64,000 bases of DNA from Bacteriovoracaceae bacterium (lineage in GTDB: Bacteria; Bdellovibrionota; Bacteriovoracia; Bacteriovoracales; Bacteriovoracaceae): contig JABIHA010000080.1 of assembly GCA_018649885.1 (NCBI GenBank), positions 1-64,000 of the forward strand, written 5' to 3'. Within the stretch, counting starts at the first letter, position 1; every line of letters starts with the position of its first letter. The notes under the pieces are model-generated. The model worked only from the letters and a program-made list of their open reading frames with translations. It was not told where the DNA came from and made no database searches. A program made the position numbers and the translations under genes. Below, in pieces: positions 43,374 through 53,005 of this stretch.

Positions 43374-45805
43374 AAAACCATATTGAAATGTCACTCCTAA
43401 TGATAATTGCAGCTATTTTATGCCCGAAGGCATATAGCGATATTTTAACTCGTGGTGCGACTCCAGATATTATAGTCGATGCAAAACTCGATAAAATTCA
43501 AAGTGGACCTGTTTTAAATAAGGTCAGAACACTTCTAGAAAATTTTGATATTGGAGATCCTTTAAACTCAACTTATGATAAACCCTTCGATCTTGTAGAG
43601 TCAGAACTCAGGTGTATGATTCCTAAAAAGGGAAAAGACTTAATAAATGATTTATTTATGTATGAAACAGTTCAAAGGGCCATGAGAGTTAAACTCGGTG
43701 CTAAAGTTGAAAGACTTCATTACAATTTCACAGAATTCCATATGGATGTTAAAGAGTTTTCTCCTCAAGATGATAAACTCATTGTAAAGGCCGATTTCTT
43801 AATTGGATCTCTCTCGATTGGTGCTGATAATGTTCAGGTTGATTTGCAAAAATGTAAAAATGCAAGTCGATTTGAAGAGGCTGAAATAAAGTCTTGTGAA
43901 GAAATAGAAAGAGAAATTGAAGAATATGCCCAAGGAATTCACCCAATCCTATCTCCCGAAGAAGAGGAGATAAAAAGATATTCTTGGTGTCCTGGTGGAA
44001 AAGAAGATGTTTATAGCCTAGTTAAACTTAATATTCCAGAAGTTAAAATTGTCATCAAGTCTGATACTTCTATTAGAATACCTGTGGAATTTGAAGTGAT
44101 TTTAGAGGAAGAAACAATTAGAGTTGATATTCTTGAAGCCGACTTTTCTCTTGTAAAAACACACTTAGAAAAATATGCCACTCCAAATGATGGGTCAGAG
44201 GCAGTACTTTTAAGCAATGGAGAAAAGGCCATCGAGATTTTTAATCAACCTACCCAGATTGAAGGGATTGATGGAATCCAGAGTGGGGCAACGCAGATGT
44301 ATTCTCAAGAGGCCATGAAAGATTTGATCACTCAAAACACTCCAAGAATTAAGGGAATGCTTTCAACGATTGTAAGTGATTTACTTGATAAGCAAGATTA
44401 TCGAGGTAAATCATACGGGTTAAAATTACTAGAACTGCTTGAGGGAATTACCTGGGATAAAAAATATTGGTTTGAGCATGCAGATATGTTTAGTCATATT
44501 ATTGTAAATAGCTTAGATAATCTTCATTCAAAAAGTCTGGAAATTAATCTGCCAGGTGACTTTTGTACTAAAGGTAAAAAAGAAAGGCACGAGGAGGATT
44601 GTGTTAAAAGAAAATTCAAAACGACAAAACCAAGGCTCTCAAGGCTTACTCAGGAAAATCTTGATGAGTCTAGAAGAGTTATTGAAAGAGAAATAAGTGA
44701 CCCAGGAAATGATTCAAATATTATTTTGAGTGTGAGTGAAGACTATATTAATAAGCTAATCCTAACTACCTATGATGCAAAATTGTGGGATGATTCACTG
44801 AGAGCAAGTGGTATTGAGCTTGGTGACAAAAAGGCTTTTGTTGTTTTTGATAAGGAAATTAGAGATGATGGGCAGGTAAGAAAAAGAGCAAAAATGTATA
44901 TGGATATCGTTTATAAACCAGATGGTGTGAAATCATTTTTTCTTGGAACAAAACGTGTTCACTTCCCGCTGATTGCTGAGATTAAATCAAGAGTAGAGTC
45001 TTGGCCCATTGATAGCGACTGTCTTATAGTTTTAAAAAATGATAGAGATTATGTTGAATTTTATTCATCTATTACAGAAAACAATGCTGTGGATGACAGT
45101 AAATGGCCCACTTGTATTGATGACCATGGCGAGAAAAGAGATAAAATTCAAGTTGATCTAAGAACGGTTAGAAATAACCATGAACTTAACTCTGTACCTA
45201 TTTACCTACTTACAATTGATAGCGTTAATGTGGATGAAGATCTTATATTAAATGGTGATAGAGAATATGGACTCCCTGGTATTGCGACTAAGCCTGAGAG
45301 AATTAAAGGCAAAAAAAGAGAGAAAAAAGAGAATGTTAAGTTTTGGAAGAAAAAAGTTTATGGATATATTAAAGATGAGCTCTTAAAAACTGAGGGGAAA
45401 GATATACTTAGCTTTGCTTATCCAGAACTTCGAAATATAAATATGCCTAACTCAGAGTTTAAATCTGACGGAGAGGGAAGGATGAATGTGACCCTCAAAA
45501 TTAGCTCAAAAGAGAAATCTCAGGTAGAAGATATCGCTCGTAGAGAAGAAGAAGCTGCCAGACGAAGTGAATTTGAAGTGCAAAATATTGTAACTCCTGA
45601 CTCAACACCTCCCAGGGAAGAATTTGTAACAACCCAAACTAAGGCAGAGAACGATACCGAAGAAGGCGAGGATGGAATGAAAGCTGTTTCTCTTGAAACT
45701 GAAATTGAAGTAGATCCTAATGTTTTGGTTATAGACAAATTGCCTATAGAAACAGAGATCGAAAAAGGGATTCCTGAAGAGGAAACTGAAGCGTTATCCG
45801 AGTAA
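43370..45805 (+). CDS. large secreted protein of unknown function (second of a coupled pair)
   Basis: 811 residues from GTG 43370, overlapping the previous stop by 4 bp (GTGA). Signal peptide MKNHIEMSLLMIIAAILCPKAYS. The body looks like a distant relative of the first protein: early helices, then strand pairs (LIVKADFLIGSLSIGADNVQ, IPEVKIVIKSDTSIRIPVEF) and scattered cysteines. Residues about 720-811 form a low-complexity Glu/Thr tail (ETEIEVDPNV, ETEIEKGIPEEETEALSE). No family is recognised. The partner's coupling, equal size and shared style suggest a periplasmic or surface heteromer. Confidence 0.8.
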   Translation: MKNHIEMSLLMIIAAILCPKAYSDILTRGATPDIIVDAKLDKIQSGPVLNKVRTLLENFDIGDPLNSTYDKPFDLVESELRCMIPKKGKDLINDLFMYETVQRAMRVKLGAKVERLHYNFTEFHMDVKEFSPQDDKLIVKADFLIGSLSIGADNVQVDLQKCKNASRFEEAEIKSCEEIEREIEEYAQGIHPILSPEEEEIKRYSWCPGGKEDVYSLVKLNIPEVKIVIKSDTSIRIPVEFEVILEEETIRVDILEADFSLVKTHLEKYATPNDGSEAVLLSNGEKAIEIFNQPTQIEGIDGIQSGATQMYSQEAMKDLITQNTPRIKGMLSTIVSDLLDKQDYRGKSYGLKLLELLEGITWDKKYWFEHADMFSHIIVNSLDNLHSKSLEINLPGDFCTKGKKERHEEDCVKRKFKTTKPRLSRLTQENLDESRRVIEREISDPGNDSNIILSVSEDYINKLILTTYDAKLWDDSLRASGIELGDKKAFVVFDKEIRDDGQVRKRAKMYMDIVYKPDGVKSFFLGTKRVHFPLIAEIKSRVESWPIDSDCLIVLKNDRDYVEFYSSITENNAVDDSKWPTCIDDHGEKRDKIQVDLRTVRNNHELNSVPIYLLTIDSVNVDEDLILNGDREYGLPGIATKPERIKGKKREKKENVKFWKKKVYGYIKDELLKTEGKDILSFAYPELRNINMPNSEFKSDGEGRMNVTLKISSKEKSQVEDIARREEEAARRSEFEVQNIVTPDSTPPREEFVTTQTKAENDTEEGEDGMKAVSLETEIEVDPNVLVIDKLPIETEIEKGIPEEETEALSE

Positions 45806-45812
45806 AAAAACT

Positions 45813-46970
45813 TTAAATCTCATCAAAATTTGTAAAATATTGAAATAGGTCAGCTCCTTCTGGAGCCGCTGCCGATGCAAAATGGTTAATTAACAAAAGG
45901 TCTTCTTGCGCAAGTATTGGATGCTCGCATTTTTCGATTTCTTCAAGGCGTTCTAGCCCCATAAAGCTGAGTATTGTCGCCAATTTCTCACCCTTTTTAA
46001 CAATTTCACCAGGAGTTTTATGGTAATCGACCAGGCCTCCCATGGGAGCGTGATAGGTCTTAAAATTTTCTAACTTACAATAGACTTGCTTGGGACTTTT
46101 AACTTCCATGCCTTGATCAATGACACCTTTTAGGTGCAGGAAGTTTAGAATCTTACTCGCCTCAACTTGGGCCCTCTCAAGTTCAATTACTTCTTCTCCA
46201 CAAAGCTCTATTGTGTATGACTCGAAGTCAATTTGGATATCATCTCTTCCTCTTTTAGAGAGCTCATCTTTTAAACTCCACCAAGGACAAAAAGTGGCCT
46301 CATCAAGTGCGCCCGCAAACTCATTAGGGATGACGATATAGTTGGGGAAATTTAACTGAAGGGCACTCTCTTTACAGTATTCGGGTGTGTAAACATAGTG
46401 AGTGGCCACAGGAGCAGTATGAAGATCAAATACATAATCGGCACGAGCTGCCATCTCTTGAAGTGTTAAGCATAGTTTATTGGGGAAATGCATACCGTGG
46501 ATTTTTACGTCCTCCCATTTTTTGTTAATGGAGTTTTGGATTTCCTCTTGAAAAAACTTTTTAATTTCACTCCATGGTTTTTCACCGTGTTCATCACAAA
46601 ATGGTGATAATCCTATTCTAATAGAATCATCACCTCTTTCTGATTTATCGATTGTATCAAAATATGTTCGGTTATAGTTTTCGCCAGAAATTGGGTCGAT
46701 TCGTCCAAATGTATAATCACCCATTTTTAAACATCCACCTAGTGGGTTGGCGTGCGGGACAATTGTAAAACTTCCTTTAAACGGAAGACTTTTTAAGGCC
46801 GACATTATTTTATAGATTACAGCATTGCCTTGAAGTTCTGCTCCATGAACAGAGGATTGAATGTATATATGGGGGCCGGGAATTTCTGAATCTAGATTAA
46901 ACACAAGTATATCTTGAGTTTGACCATTCACTTTTCTGGCTATGGTTTTCCTTTCTTTGGTAAATTTCAT
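45813..46970 (-). CDS. AstE/AspA-family (M14-like) zinc deacylase in the lysine operon
   Basis: 385 residues. Zinc ligands H42 and E45 in SSVHGAELQGNAVIY and H184 in FDLHTAPVATHYVY, with the strand IVPHANPLGG, identify the succinylglutamate desuccinylase / aspartoacylase group. The C-terminal part (about 285-385) is a barrel-like domain (PMGGLVDYHKTPGEIVKKGE). It begins 1 nt after the lysA stop, as the last gene of the lysine operon. The operon contains dapD but no dapE, so this enzyme may remove succinate from N-succinyl-diaminopimelate. AstE acts on a chemically similar N-succinyl amino acid, which makes that inference reasonable. Confidence 0.88.
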   Translation of the reverse strand: MKFTKERKTIARKVNGQTQDILVFNLDSEIPGPHIYIQSSVHGAELQGNAVIYKIMSALKSLPFKGSFTIVPHANPLGGCLKMGDYTFGRIDPISGENYNRTYFDTIDKSERGDDSIRIGLSPFCDEHGEKPWSEIKKFFQEEIQNSINKKWEDVKIHGMHFPNKLCLTLQEMAARADYVFDLHTAPVATHYVYTPEYCKESALQLNFPNYIVIPNEFAGALDEATFCPWWSLKDELSKRGRDDIQIDFESYTIELCGEEVIELERAQVEASKILNFLHLKGVIDQGMEVKSPKQVYCKLENFKTYHAPMGGLVDYHKTPGEIVKKGEKLATILSFMGLERLEEIEKCEHPILAQEDLLLINHFASAAAPEGADLFQYFTNFDEI

Positions 46971-46971
46971 T

Positions 46972-48195
46972 TTATTTCATCCATTCAGAGGGAGGGCCAG
47001 GCCTTCTTATAAAGTTAATTTCGCCTTCATCAAAGATGGCCTCACCAGGGAGAGTATGACACAGGAAAAAAGGCATGCTCTCTGTAAATCCGTAGGCACC
47101 ACAATGTGTGAAGGCAATCCAATCATCGATTTGTATATTTGTACTTAGCTTAAATGTTCCCAAGCGGTCTAGAGCTGTACAAAGTGGGCCGTGTAGCGAG
47201 TATTCTATTTTTTTATCAGCACTTTGATCTTTAAGGGATGTACAAGGAAAGTAGCTATCCGTGAGGACAGGTCTCAATATATGATTGACTCCCCCTTCAG
47301 TAATAATAAGGTTTTCACCTCTTACTTTTTTCATATCTCCCACCTTCGTGAGATAACTCCCTATAGGTCCCGTTAAAATGCGGCCCAACTCTAGCCACAA
47401 CTCTTCAAGGCCACTTTCTTTTTTTAATTTTTGAAGAATGCTTTTAACACTGGCCAGATCTAGCTCATCACCGCTTTGCTCATAATCTAGTCCAAGTCCA
47501 CCACCAAGATCGACCACTCGAATGGGAAGAGAGAGTTTATTTGCGAACTTTTTTGAAAGAGTTATAATATGCTTCCAAATACTTTCTAGCTCACCACTAT
47601 CAGTGATATTCCCCCATTGAAAGGCATGAATTCCTTTAAAATTGAGAACCTTAAAATAATCTTTCTTAGCAAGGGCATTTTCCCATTCATCTGGCGTCAT
47701 ACCAAAGGGGGTTTTTTGATTGCCACCGAGGACGCTAAATTTTGTTGTCTCCCATTCCAGTTGGAATCTTAAAAGGATATCTATATCGCTAACCCCGTTG
47801 TCTGCGCAAATTTGATAGAGGTCATCTAGTTGGCGAGGTCCTTCGAGCACAAATGTTTTAACTCCAGAGTTAACTAGGGTTTCCAGGTACTTCCTCGACT
47901 TCAAAGGACCCGTACACAAAATATTTTCTGGAGGGAAACCAGACTTTAGCCCGGCAATGAGTTCACCCTCGCTAGCGACATCCAGGCCAAGGTCTTGGCC
48001 TGCAATAGTTTTCAAAATACTAGAAAGGGGATTTGCTTTACAGGCATACCAAAGTTTTATCCCTGGAGTTCTTAGTAACTGAATACGCTCAGAAAGTTGG
48101 TCCAACCTGTAAATAAAAAATGGATGCTCGCAGTTCTTTGCAAACTCTGTGAGACTCTTCCAAAAACTGGAGCTATAATCCACCATTTTCTCCAT
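46972..48195 (-). CDS. lysA: diaminopimelate decarboxylase-like PLP enzyme
   Basis: 407 residues of the fold-III PLP decarboxylase family. The PLP lysine is K53 in LWYACKANPLSS; further motifs are GLDVASEGELIAG, VVDLGGGLGLDY and ELGRILTGPIGSY, with the late active-site HCGAYGFTES. The family also covers carboxynorspermidine decarboxylases; the place in the dap operon favours LysA, which makes L-lysine from meso-DAP. The ATG shares one base with the dapD stop (TAATG). The Cys expected near GPLC is present. Confidence 0.9.
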   Translation of the reverse strand: MEKMVDYSSSFWKSLTEFAKNCEHPFFIYRLDQLSERIQLLRTPGIKLWYACKANPLSSILKTIAGQDLGLDVASEGELIAGLKSGFPPENILCTGPLKSRKYLETLVNSGVKTFVLEGPRQLDDLYQICADNGVSDIDILLRFQLEWETTKFSVLGGNQKTPFGMTPDEWENALAKKDYFKVLNFKGIHAFQWGNITDSGELESIWKHIITLSKKFANKLSLPIRVVDLGGGLGLDYEQSGDELDLASVKSILQKLKKESGLEELWLELGRILTGPIGSYLTKVGDMKKVRGENLIITEGGVNHILRPVLTDSYFPCTSLKDQSADKKIEYSLHGPLCTALDRLGTFKLSTNIQIDDWIAFTHCGAYGFTESMPFFLCHTLPGEAIFDEGEINFIRRPGPPSEWMK

Positions 48196-48944
48196 TATCT
48201 CAGTGCATCCTCAAGGGCCAAAGAAGCATTAGATTTTTCATCACGGTATTTAATAATAATAGGGCAATTGATATTGAGTCCTTGCTCGTGACCCCAAAAT
48301 TGACCATGTGAAACGGGTCTTGTTCCTGGAACAACTACTGCATTTTCTGGAATGTCGGCACCTCTTTCTAAGATTTTTTGGTTAACGATATCGTAAACAG
48401 GTGTGGCCTTAGAAAGAATAACTCCAGGAGCAATGACGGCCCCTTTTCTGACACAAATTCCCTCTACTATGACAGCTCCTGCTCCAATAAAGCAGTCGTC
48501 TTCGATCACAACTGGCGCAAGTCCTATTGGTTCGAGAACTCCTCCGATTTGAACACCTGCTGAAAGGTGAACATTTTTTCCAATCTGAGCACAACTTCCA
48601 ACGAGGGCATGGCTGTCAATCATCGTACCTGCATCTACGTAGGCACCAATATTGATATAGGCCGGTGGCATGATGACGACACCTCTTGCTACGAATGAGC
48701 CTCTTCTTACTGATGATCCACCGGGGACAAGTCTAATTCCTTGTTCTGGGGTGAAATCTCTGGCCCAGATATTGTGTTTGTCTACAAAACCATCTTTTTC
48801 AGTGAGAATCCCTGCTCTAAAAACTTCCAGGATACCCTCTTTGACACTTGTATTGGCACTCCAGTTTCCCTTGTCATCTTTTACTGCTGCTCTTACTTCG
48901 CCGGACTGTAGTTGATCTAACAACATTTCCAATTTATCACTCAT
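48195..48944 (-). CDS. dapD: tetrahydrodipicolinate N-succinyltransferase
   Basis: 249 residues. A left-handed beta-helix of hexapeptide repeats ([58 protein letters not shown]) fills the centre, as in DapD trimers. It transfers succinyl from succinyl-CoA to tetrahydrodipicolinate in lysine and peptidoglycan synthesis. The length is slightly below the E. coli protein (274), with a shortened N-terminal helical domain. A TAATG junction couples it to lysA. Confidence 0.96.
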   Translation of the reverse strand: MSDKLEMLLDQLQSGEVRAAVKDDKGNWSANTSVKEGILEVFRAGILTEKDGFVDKHNIWARDFTPEQGIRLVPGGSSVRRGSFVARGVVIMPPAYINIGAYVDAGTMIDSHALVGSCAQIGKNVHLSAGVQIGGVLEPIGLAPVVIEDDCFIGAGAVIVEGICVRKGAVIAPGVILSKATPVYDIVNQKILERGADIPENAVVVPGTRPVSHGQFWGHEQGLNINCPIIIKYRDEKSNASLALEDALR

Positions 48945-48961
48945 TACTTTTCACCTTTATC

Positions 48962-49846
48962 TTATGCGTTTTTCTTATACCAAGTATCGATTTGTGAATC
49001 GATTTCTTTGATTGATTCTAATTCATGGAAATCTTCATGTGTAAGTGGAGGTCTGAGAAATGGTGTCTCAATCCACTCTTTAGCATGAAGAAGCGCCTTT
49101 GCAGGGATTGGGTTAGATGCCGTAAATAGTGAGGCAGAAGCTTTCTCCCACAGTGGCAGTGTTTCACTTCCTCTTCCAGTGAGGCAAAATTTTGTATACA
49201 AGTGAGTCTGTGCTGGCCAGACATTTGCCGCAACAGAAACGAGTCCCGTAGCTCCTCTTAAAGCAAAGTAGGGCAGAAGCGCATCATCACCGCTAAATAC
49301 TTTTTTGCTCGGCAAAGAGTCTACGAATTCACCAAATCTCTCAATGCTTCCACTAGCTTCTTTTACTGACCAGAAATTGGGGTGATCTTGTAATTCAATA
49401 AGTGCTTTCAAGCTAATTGGTGTTCCGGTTCTTCCTGGAACATTGTAGAGCATACAAGGTCTTGATGCTTTATCAAGTAGGGCCTGAAACCAATTTTTCT
49501 GTCCGATATCATTGGGTTTTGCATAAAGTGGAGTCACCATTAGGTAGCCTTGAACTTTTTGTCCCTCAAGATATTTGACCCACTCTAGAGTTGTTCCAAG
49601 GTTTACTCCTCCCACGCCTACAAGTAGGGGAATACTTAAATTGAGGTCAGTGGAAAATTCAACTATTTTCTTTCTCTCGGATAGATCTAGGTTTAATGAC
49701 TCACCCGTGCTACCAAGAATCACCACACCATTTGAAGCTTCCTCTTGTTTTTTTAGTAATAGCTCTAGTTTTACAAAGTCTACAAGGCCATCCTGGTCTA
49801 GTGGGGTAATAATCGCGGTCCAAAGAGCATATTCGTTAATTGTCAT
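48962..49846 (-). CDS. dapA: 4-hydroxy-tetrahydrodipicolinate synthase
   Basis: 294 residues, TIM-barrel aldolase family. The Schiff-base lysine is K162 in FWSVKEASGS, with Y134 in LYNVPGRTGT and the pyruvate-binding GSTGESLNLD. It condenses pyruvate with aspartate semialdehyde. It overlaps dapB by 4 bp (ATGA-type junction), so both are translationally coupled. Allosteric lysine-binding residues cannot be judged from this reading. Confidence 0.96.
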   Translation of the reverse strand: MTINEYALWTAIITPLDQDGLVDFVKLELLLKKQEEASNGVVILGSTGESLNLDLSERKKIVEFSTDLNLSIPLLVGVGGVNLGTTLEWVKYLEGQKVQGYLMVTPLYAKPNDIGQKNWFQALLDKASRPCMLYNVPGRTGTPISLKALIELQDHPNFWSVKEASGSIERFGEFVDSLPSKKVFSGDDALLPYFALRGATGLVSVAANVWPAQTHLYTKFCLTGRGSETLPLWEKASASLFTASNPIPAKALLHAKEWIETPFLRPPLTHEDFHELESIKEIDSQIDTWYKKNA

Positions 49847-50532
49847 GAGTGTGTCTCCTGTAGTGTCTCAAAGTAATCATCGAGAACGTCATCAAATGAG
49901 TAAAGACCTGGGGCCTTGATATTTTTGCAAAAATACTCTGCTGCCCAGATTGCGCCTGAAGCAAAGAGTTTTCTATTTTTAGCTTTGTGAGTAAGAGAAA
50001 TCATCTCATACTCTGATTCAATTAAAAGTGTGTGGATTCCCACCACATCTCCCTCTCTGTGAGAAATCATCTCTGCGTCTAGGCCCAGCCAATCTTTCAT
50101 AGAAAGTGCTGTACCACTTGGTGCATCTAATTTGTGAATATGGTGGGTTTCTTCGATCCTTATGCTTGGGGAATTCAGAATTTCTTTTGCAGCATTTAGG
50201 GTCTTAAGAACTCTTCTAAGTAAGTTAACTCCCATAGAAAAATTGGAGGCGTATAACCACTTTAGCTTTTGGTCTTTGATTGTCTTTGCAAGCTCACTAG
50301 AATAATCAAAACCTGTGGCCGCACTTACAACAGGAGTTTTAGACTCTAAAAATATTGGTACAAGGGAAGCAAACACTTCTGCAGATGTGAAAGTAATGAT
50401 CACGTCTGCTTTACTTAGCGCCTCGGGTGTTGGAGGATTTTTTGAGTTAAAAGGACCTACAATATCACCTTGGTTTATTAGTTGGGTTAAAAGCCCCCCT
50501 GATTTTCCCGTTCCGACAATGGCGACTTTCAC
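49843..50532 (-). CDS. dapB: 4-hydroxy-tetrahydrodipicolinate reductase
   Basis: 229 residues from GTG 50532 with AGGAGTG upstream. The N-terminal Rossmann motif reads VAIVGTGKSGGLLTQL and the catalytic segment is EETHHIHKLDAPSGTALS, the family signature. It is a short form (E. coli has 273), missing part of the early domain between the dinucleotide motif and VVSAATGFD. It reduces the DapA product using NAD(P)H. It overlaps lysC by 4 bp (GTGA) and dapA by 4 bp. Confidence 0.95.
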   Translation of the reverse strand: MKVAIVGTGKSGGLLTQLINQGDIVGPFNSKNPPTPEALSKADVIITFTSAEVFASLVPIFLESKTPVVSAATGFDYSSELAKTIKDQKLKWLYASNFSMGVNLLRRVLKTLNAAKEILNSPSIRIEETHHIHKLDAPSGTALSMKDWLGLDAEMISHREGDVVGIHTLLIESEYEMISLTHKAKNRKLFASGAIWAAEYFCKNIKAPGLYSFDDVLDDYFETLQETHS

Positions 50533-51926
50533 AATTTCACTCCTGGACAGGCTTGGGTAGGCTTTATATCAACTGGATTTTCAATGAAGTGCTTGTGTAA
50601 GTTTTTTAGTATGTTCTCAGCTTCATCTCTTTTTACAAGAAAACAAAGATTGTGTTGGCCGGCTCCATGGCATATGAGCCTTATAGAATGCTCACTTGTC
50701 ACTTTGAAAATTTCTCCCACAAGTTTAGGAGTATGGGCAATGTCATTGCCGATAACAGCTATTAAACAGAGGTTTTCTTCTAATTGAATATGGCAGTGCT
50801 CTTTTAGCTCTCTGGCAACATCTCTTGTAAGGCTGGTTGGCTCGTCTAAGGTAATCGCTACATTAACTTCACTTGTTGTCACTAGATCTACACTTATTTT
50901 GTGCCTGGCCAAAATTGTAAACACTTTGGCCAGGAACCCTGGGGCATGAACCATCTCCAGGCTGGTTAGGGTTAAAAGCTTTTGCTGGCGTCTCATAGCT
51001 AACGCCCTAACAAGAGGTCTATTTTTAGATTTGGGCCTTACCCAAGTTCCACCCTCAAGATGATTTTGAGAGTTTCCCACATAGACTGGGATATTTTTTC
51101 TGATGGCAGGCCAAAGAGTTGCTGGATGAAGTACTTTGGCCCCAAAGGTAGATAGCTCTGCTGATTCATTAAAATTTATTTCGTCAATTTTAATGGCAGC
51201 TGAAACAACCCTCGGATCTGTGGTTTTCAGTCCTGGCACATCTGTCCATATTTGGAGCGTGCTAGCATCAAGTGCCTCTGCAATAAGAGCTGCGGAGTAA
51301 TCTGAGCCGCCTCTACCAAGAGTTGTGGTCTTTCCCTCTTCATCGGAGCCAATAAAGCCCTGAGTAATGACAACATGGTTTTCACAAAGCGGAGTTATTT
51401 TCTCTTTTGCAAGGGTTTTGATTAATTCTAGATCGGGAATCGCTTTTCCAAAATCAGAGTTTGTTTTCATGACTTCTCTAATATCAAGCCAAGTAGCATT
51501 GATACCACAGTCCTGTAATAACTCAGTAAAAAGCAGAGAAGAAAGTCTTTCACCTATAGACAGAAGTGAATCGGTGGCCTGGAGTGAAGCCTCACACAAA
51601 AGAGACATCCCTATTGCTAAATTTTTGGCAGCTAATACTAGCTCTTCGATTTTTTTAAGTGTCTCTGCCCTTACACCAATGTCAGACGCCATAGAGAGGT
51701 GTTTTTCTTCAAGATCTTTTAAGAGCTGTTCTATTCGAGCTTGGTTTTTTTCACCGTATATGGATAGCTTTGCTAGCTCTACAAGAATATTAGTTGTGCC
51801 TGAGGTGGCACTGACTAAAACTACCCTTAGATCTGGGTAGGCCTTTATAGTTTCACCGCATTTTTCCATGGCCTTCTTACTGCCCATGCTGGTTCCACCA
51901 AATTTTGCAACAACCGTTGTACTCAT
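50529..51926 (-). CDS. lysC: aspartate kinase, lysine-pathway
   Basis: 465 residues, monofunctional. Kinase motifs: VVAKFGGTSMG at the start, SIGERLSSLLFTELL, FIGSDEEGKTTTLGRGGSDYSA and WTDVPGLKTTDPRVV. Two ACT domains (about 315-455) follow, including LVTTSEVNVAITLD and IRLICHGAGQHNLCFLV, the usual place for feedback inhibition by lysine. No homoserine dehydrogenase domain is fused. It makes aspartyl phosphate as the first step of the pathway and lies between asd and dapB. Confidence 0.96.
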   Translation of the reverse strand: MSTTVVAKFGGTSMGSKKAMEKCGETIKAYPDLRVVLVSATSGTTNILVELAKLSIYGEKNQARIEQLLKDLEEKHLSMASDIGVRAETLKKIEELVLAAKNLAIGMSLLCEASLQATDSLLSIGERLSSLLFTELLQDCGINATWLDIREVMKTNSDFGKAIPDLELIKTLAKEKITPLCENHVVITQGFIGSDEEGKTTTLGRGGSDYSAALIAEALDASTLQIWTDVPGLKTTDPRVVSAAIKIDEINFNESAELSTFGAKVLHPATLWPAIRKNIPVYVGNSQNHLEGGTWVRPKSKNRPLVRALAMRRQQKLLTLTSLEMVHAPGFLAKVFTILARHKISVDLVTTSEVNVAITLDEPTSLTRDVARELKEHCHIQLEENLCLIAVIGNDIAHTPKLVGEIFKVTSEHSIRLICHGAGQHNLCFLVKRDEAENILKNLHKHFIENPVDIKPTQACPGVKL

Positions 51927-51928
51927 AA

Positions 51929-52918
51929 TTAAACCTTTAGTTTTTGAACGGCCAGTTCTAGGTTTGCAATGGCCGCGCCAGCAGCACCTCGAACTAAATT
52001 GTGACCCATTGAAATTAGGCCAATGATATTTTTTCTTCCGCCTTGCTTGATTCTTCCTATGTGAGCAAATTGATCAAACTCAGTAAGATCTTTTGCCGGC
52101 TGAGGTCGATCCTCCTCAGTATATATTTTAAAGGCCTTGGGAAAACGCTCCTCCCAATTATTTAGAACACTGAGCGCATCATCTACTTTTACATCTTGAT
52201 CAAAACTTACATGCATGGCCACGGTGTGGCCGTGGATAACAGGAACCCTGTGGACATGAGTTGTAATACTAAAATCGGCGTCTTTTCCGGCACTTCCTAG
52301 TATCTTTAAGGCCTCTTGGTTAATTTTGTCTTCTTCTCCGCCAATAAATGGAATGATATTGCCCATGATATCCATGGAGGGAATTCCTGGATAGCCTGCA
52401 CCACTAATGGCCTGTAGTGTGACTACAGATACGTGAGTTATCTTTCCAAGACTCATCAGTGGAGCAAGTCCCATGGAGAGAAAAACAGTGGCACAGTTGG
52501 GATTGGTAATAATTTTCCCTTTTGTACTTTGACTATCAACTAAGCTTATATGATCACCATTTATTTCTGGGATCATCAGTGGGACATTTGCCTCCATTCT
52601 CATAGCACTTGCATTTGAGATGACATGTATGCCTTTTTCTGCAAGGGCGGGCTCAACTTCCCCTGCCATATCTCCTGGAAGTGCAGACAGCACAAAGGGG
52701 CTTTCAACATCGAGGCAATTTTTTAAGACCATCTTCCCCACATTTTCGGGAAGGGAGCTTTTTTCTCTCCAAGTACATGCATCACGGTAAATTTTTCCAG
52801 CATTTTTTGGAGAGGCGGCAATTTCTCCAACGTAAAAATCTGGGTGTCTTTCCACCATAGCGATGAGTTTTTGTCCTACTGTGCCTGTGGCCGCCAAAAT
52901 GGCAACTGGAGTTGTCAT
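51929..52918 (-). CDS. asd: aspartate-semialdehyde dehydrogenase, archaeal/fungal-type
   Basis: 329 residues from ATG 52918, behind AAGGAG. Motifs: ILAATGTVGQKLIAM, SNASAMRMEANVPLMIPEIN and the catalytic Cys C142 in TNPNCATVFLSMGLAPL, with QAISGAGYPG nearby and GHTVAMHVSF. The spacing and these motifs match the archaeal/fungal-type Asd more than the E. coli type. It reduces aspartyl phosphate to the semialdehyde with NADPH. It is the first gene of the lysine operon, 80 nt below the riboswitch. Confidence 0.93.
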   Translation of the reverse strand: MTTPVAILAATGTVGQKLIAMVERHPDFYVGEIAASPKNAGKIYRDACTWREKSSLPENVGKMVLKNCLDVESPFVLSALPGDMAGEVEPALAEKGIHVISNASAMRMEANVPLMIPEINGDHISLVDSQSTKGKIITNPNCATVFLSMGLAPLMSLGKITHVSVVTLQAISGAGYPGIPSMDIMGNIIPFIGGEEDKINQEALKILGSAGKDADFSITTHVHRVPVIHGHTVAMHVSFDQDVKVDDALSVLNNWEERFPKAFKIYTEEDRPQPAKDLTEFDQFAHIGRIKQGGRKNIIGLISMGHNLVRGAAGAAIANLELAVQKLKV

Positions 52919-52974
52919 TACGTGCTCCTTGATTGAAAAAATCATTATAGTAACTATGAAGTGGTTTGAGGAAT

Positions 52975-53000
52975 AAGAAATGAGTGAAAATCAATTTCTT
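52975..53000 (-). promoter_or_regulatory. possible expression-platform hairpin
   Basis: AAGAAAT and ATTTCTT form a 7-bp stem directly after the lysine aptamer on the minus strand. No T run follows, so it is not an evident terminator; it may take part in folding that alters access to the asd ribosome-binding site. Confidence 0.35.
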
Positions 53001-53005
53001 TCTCT

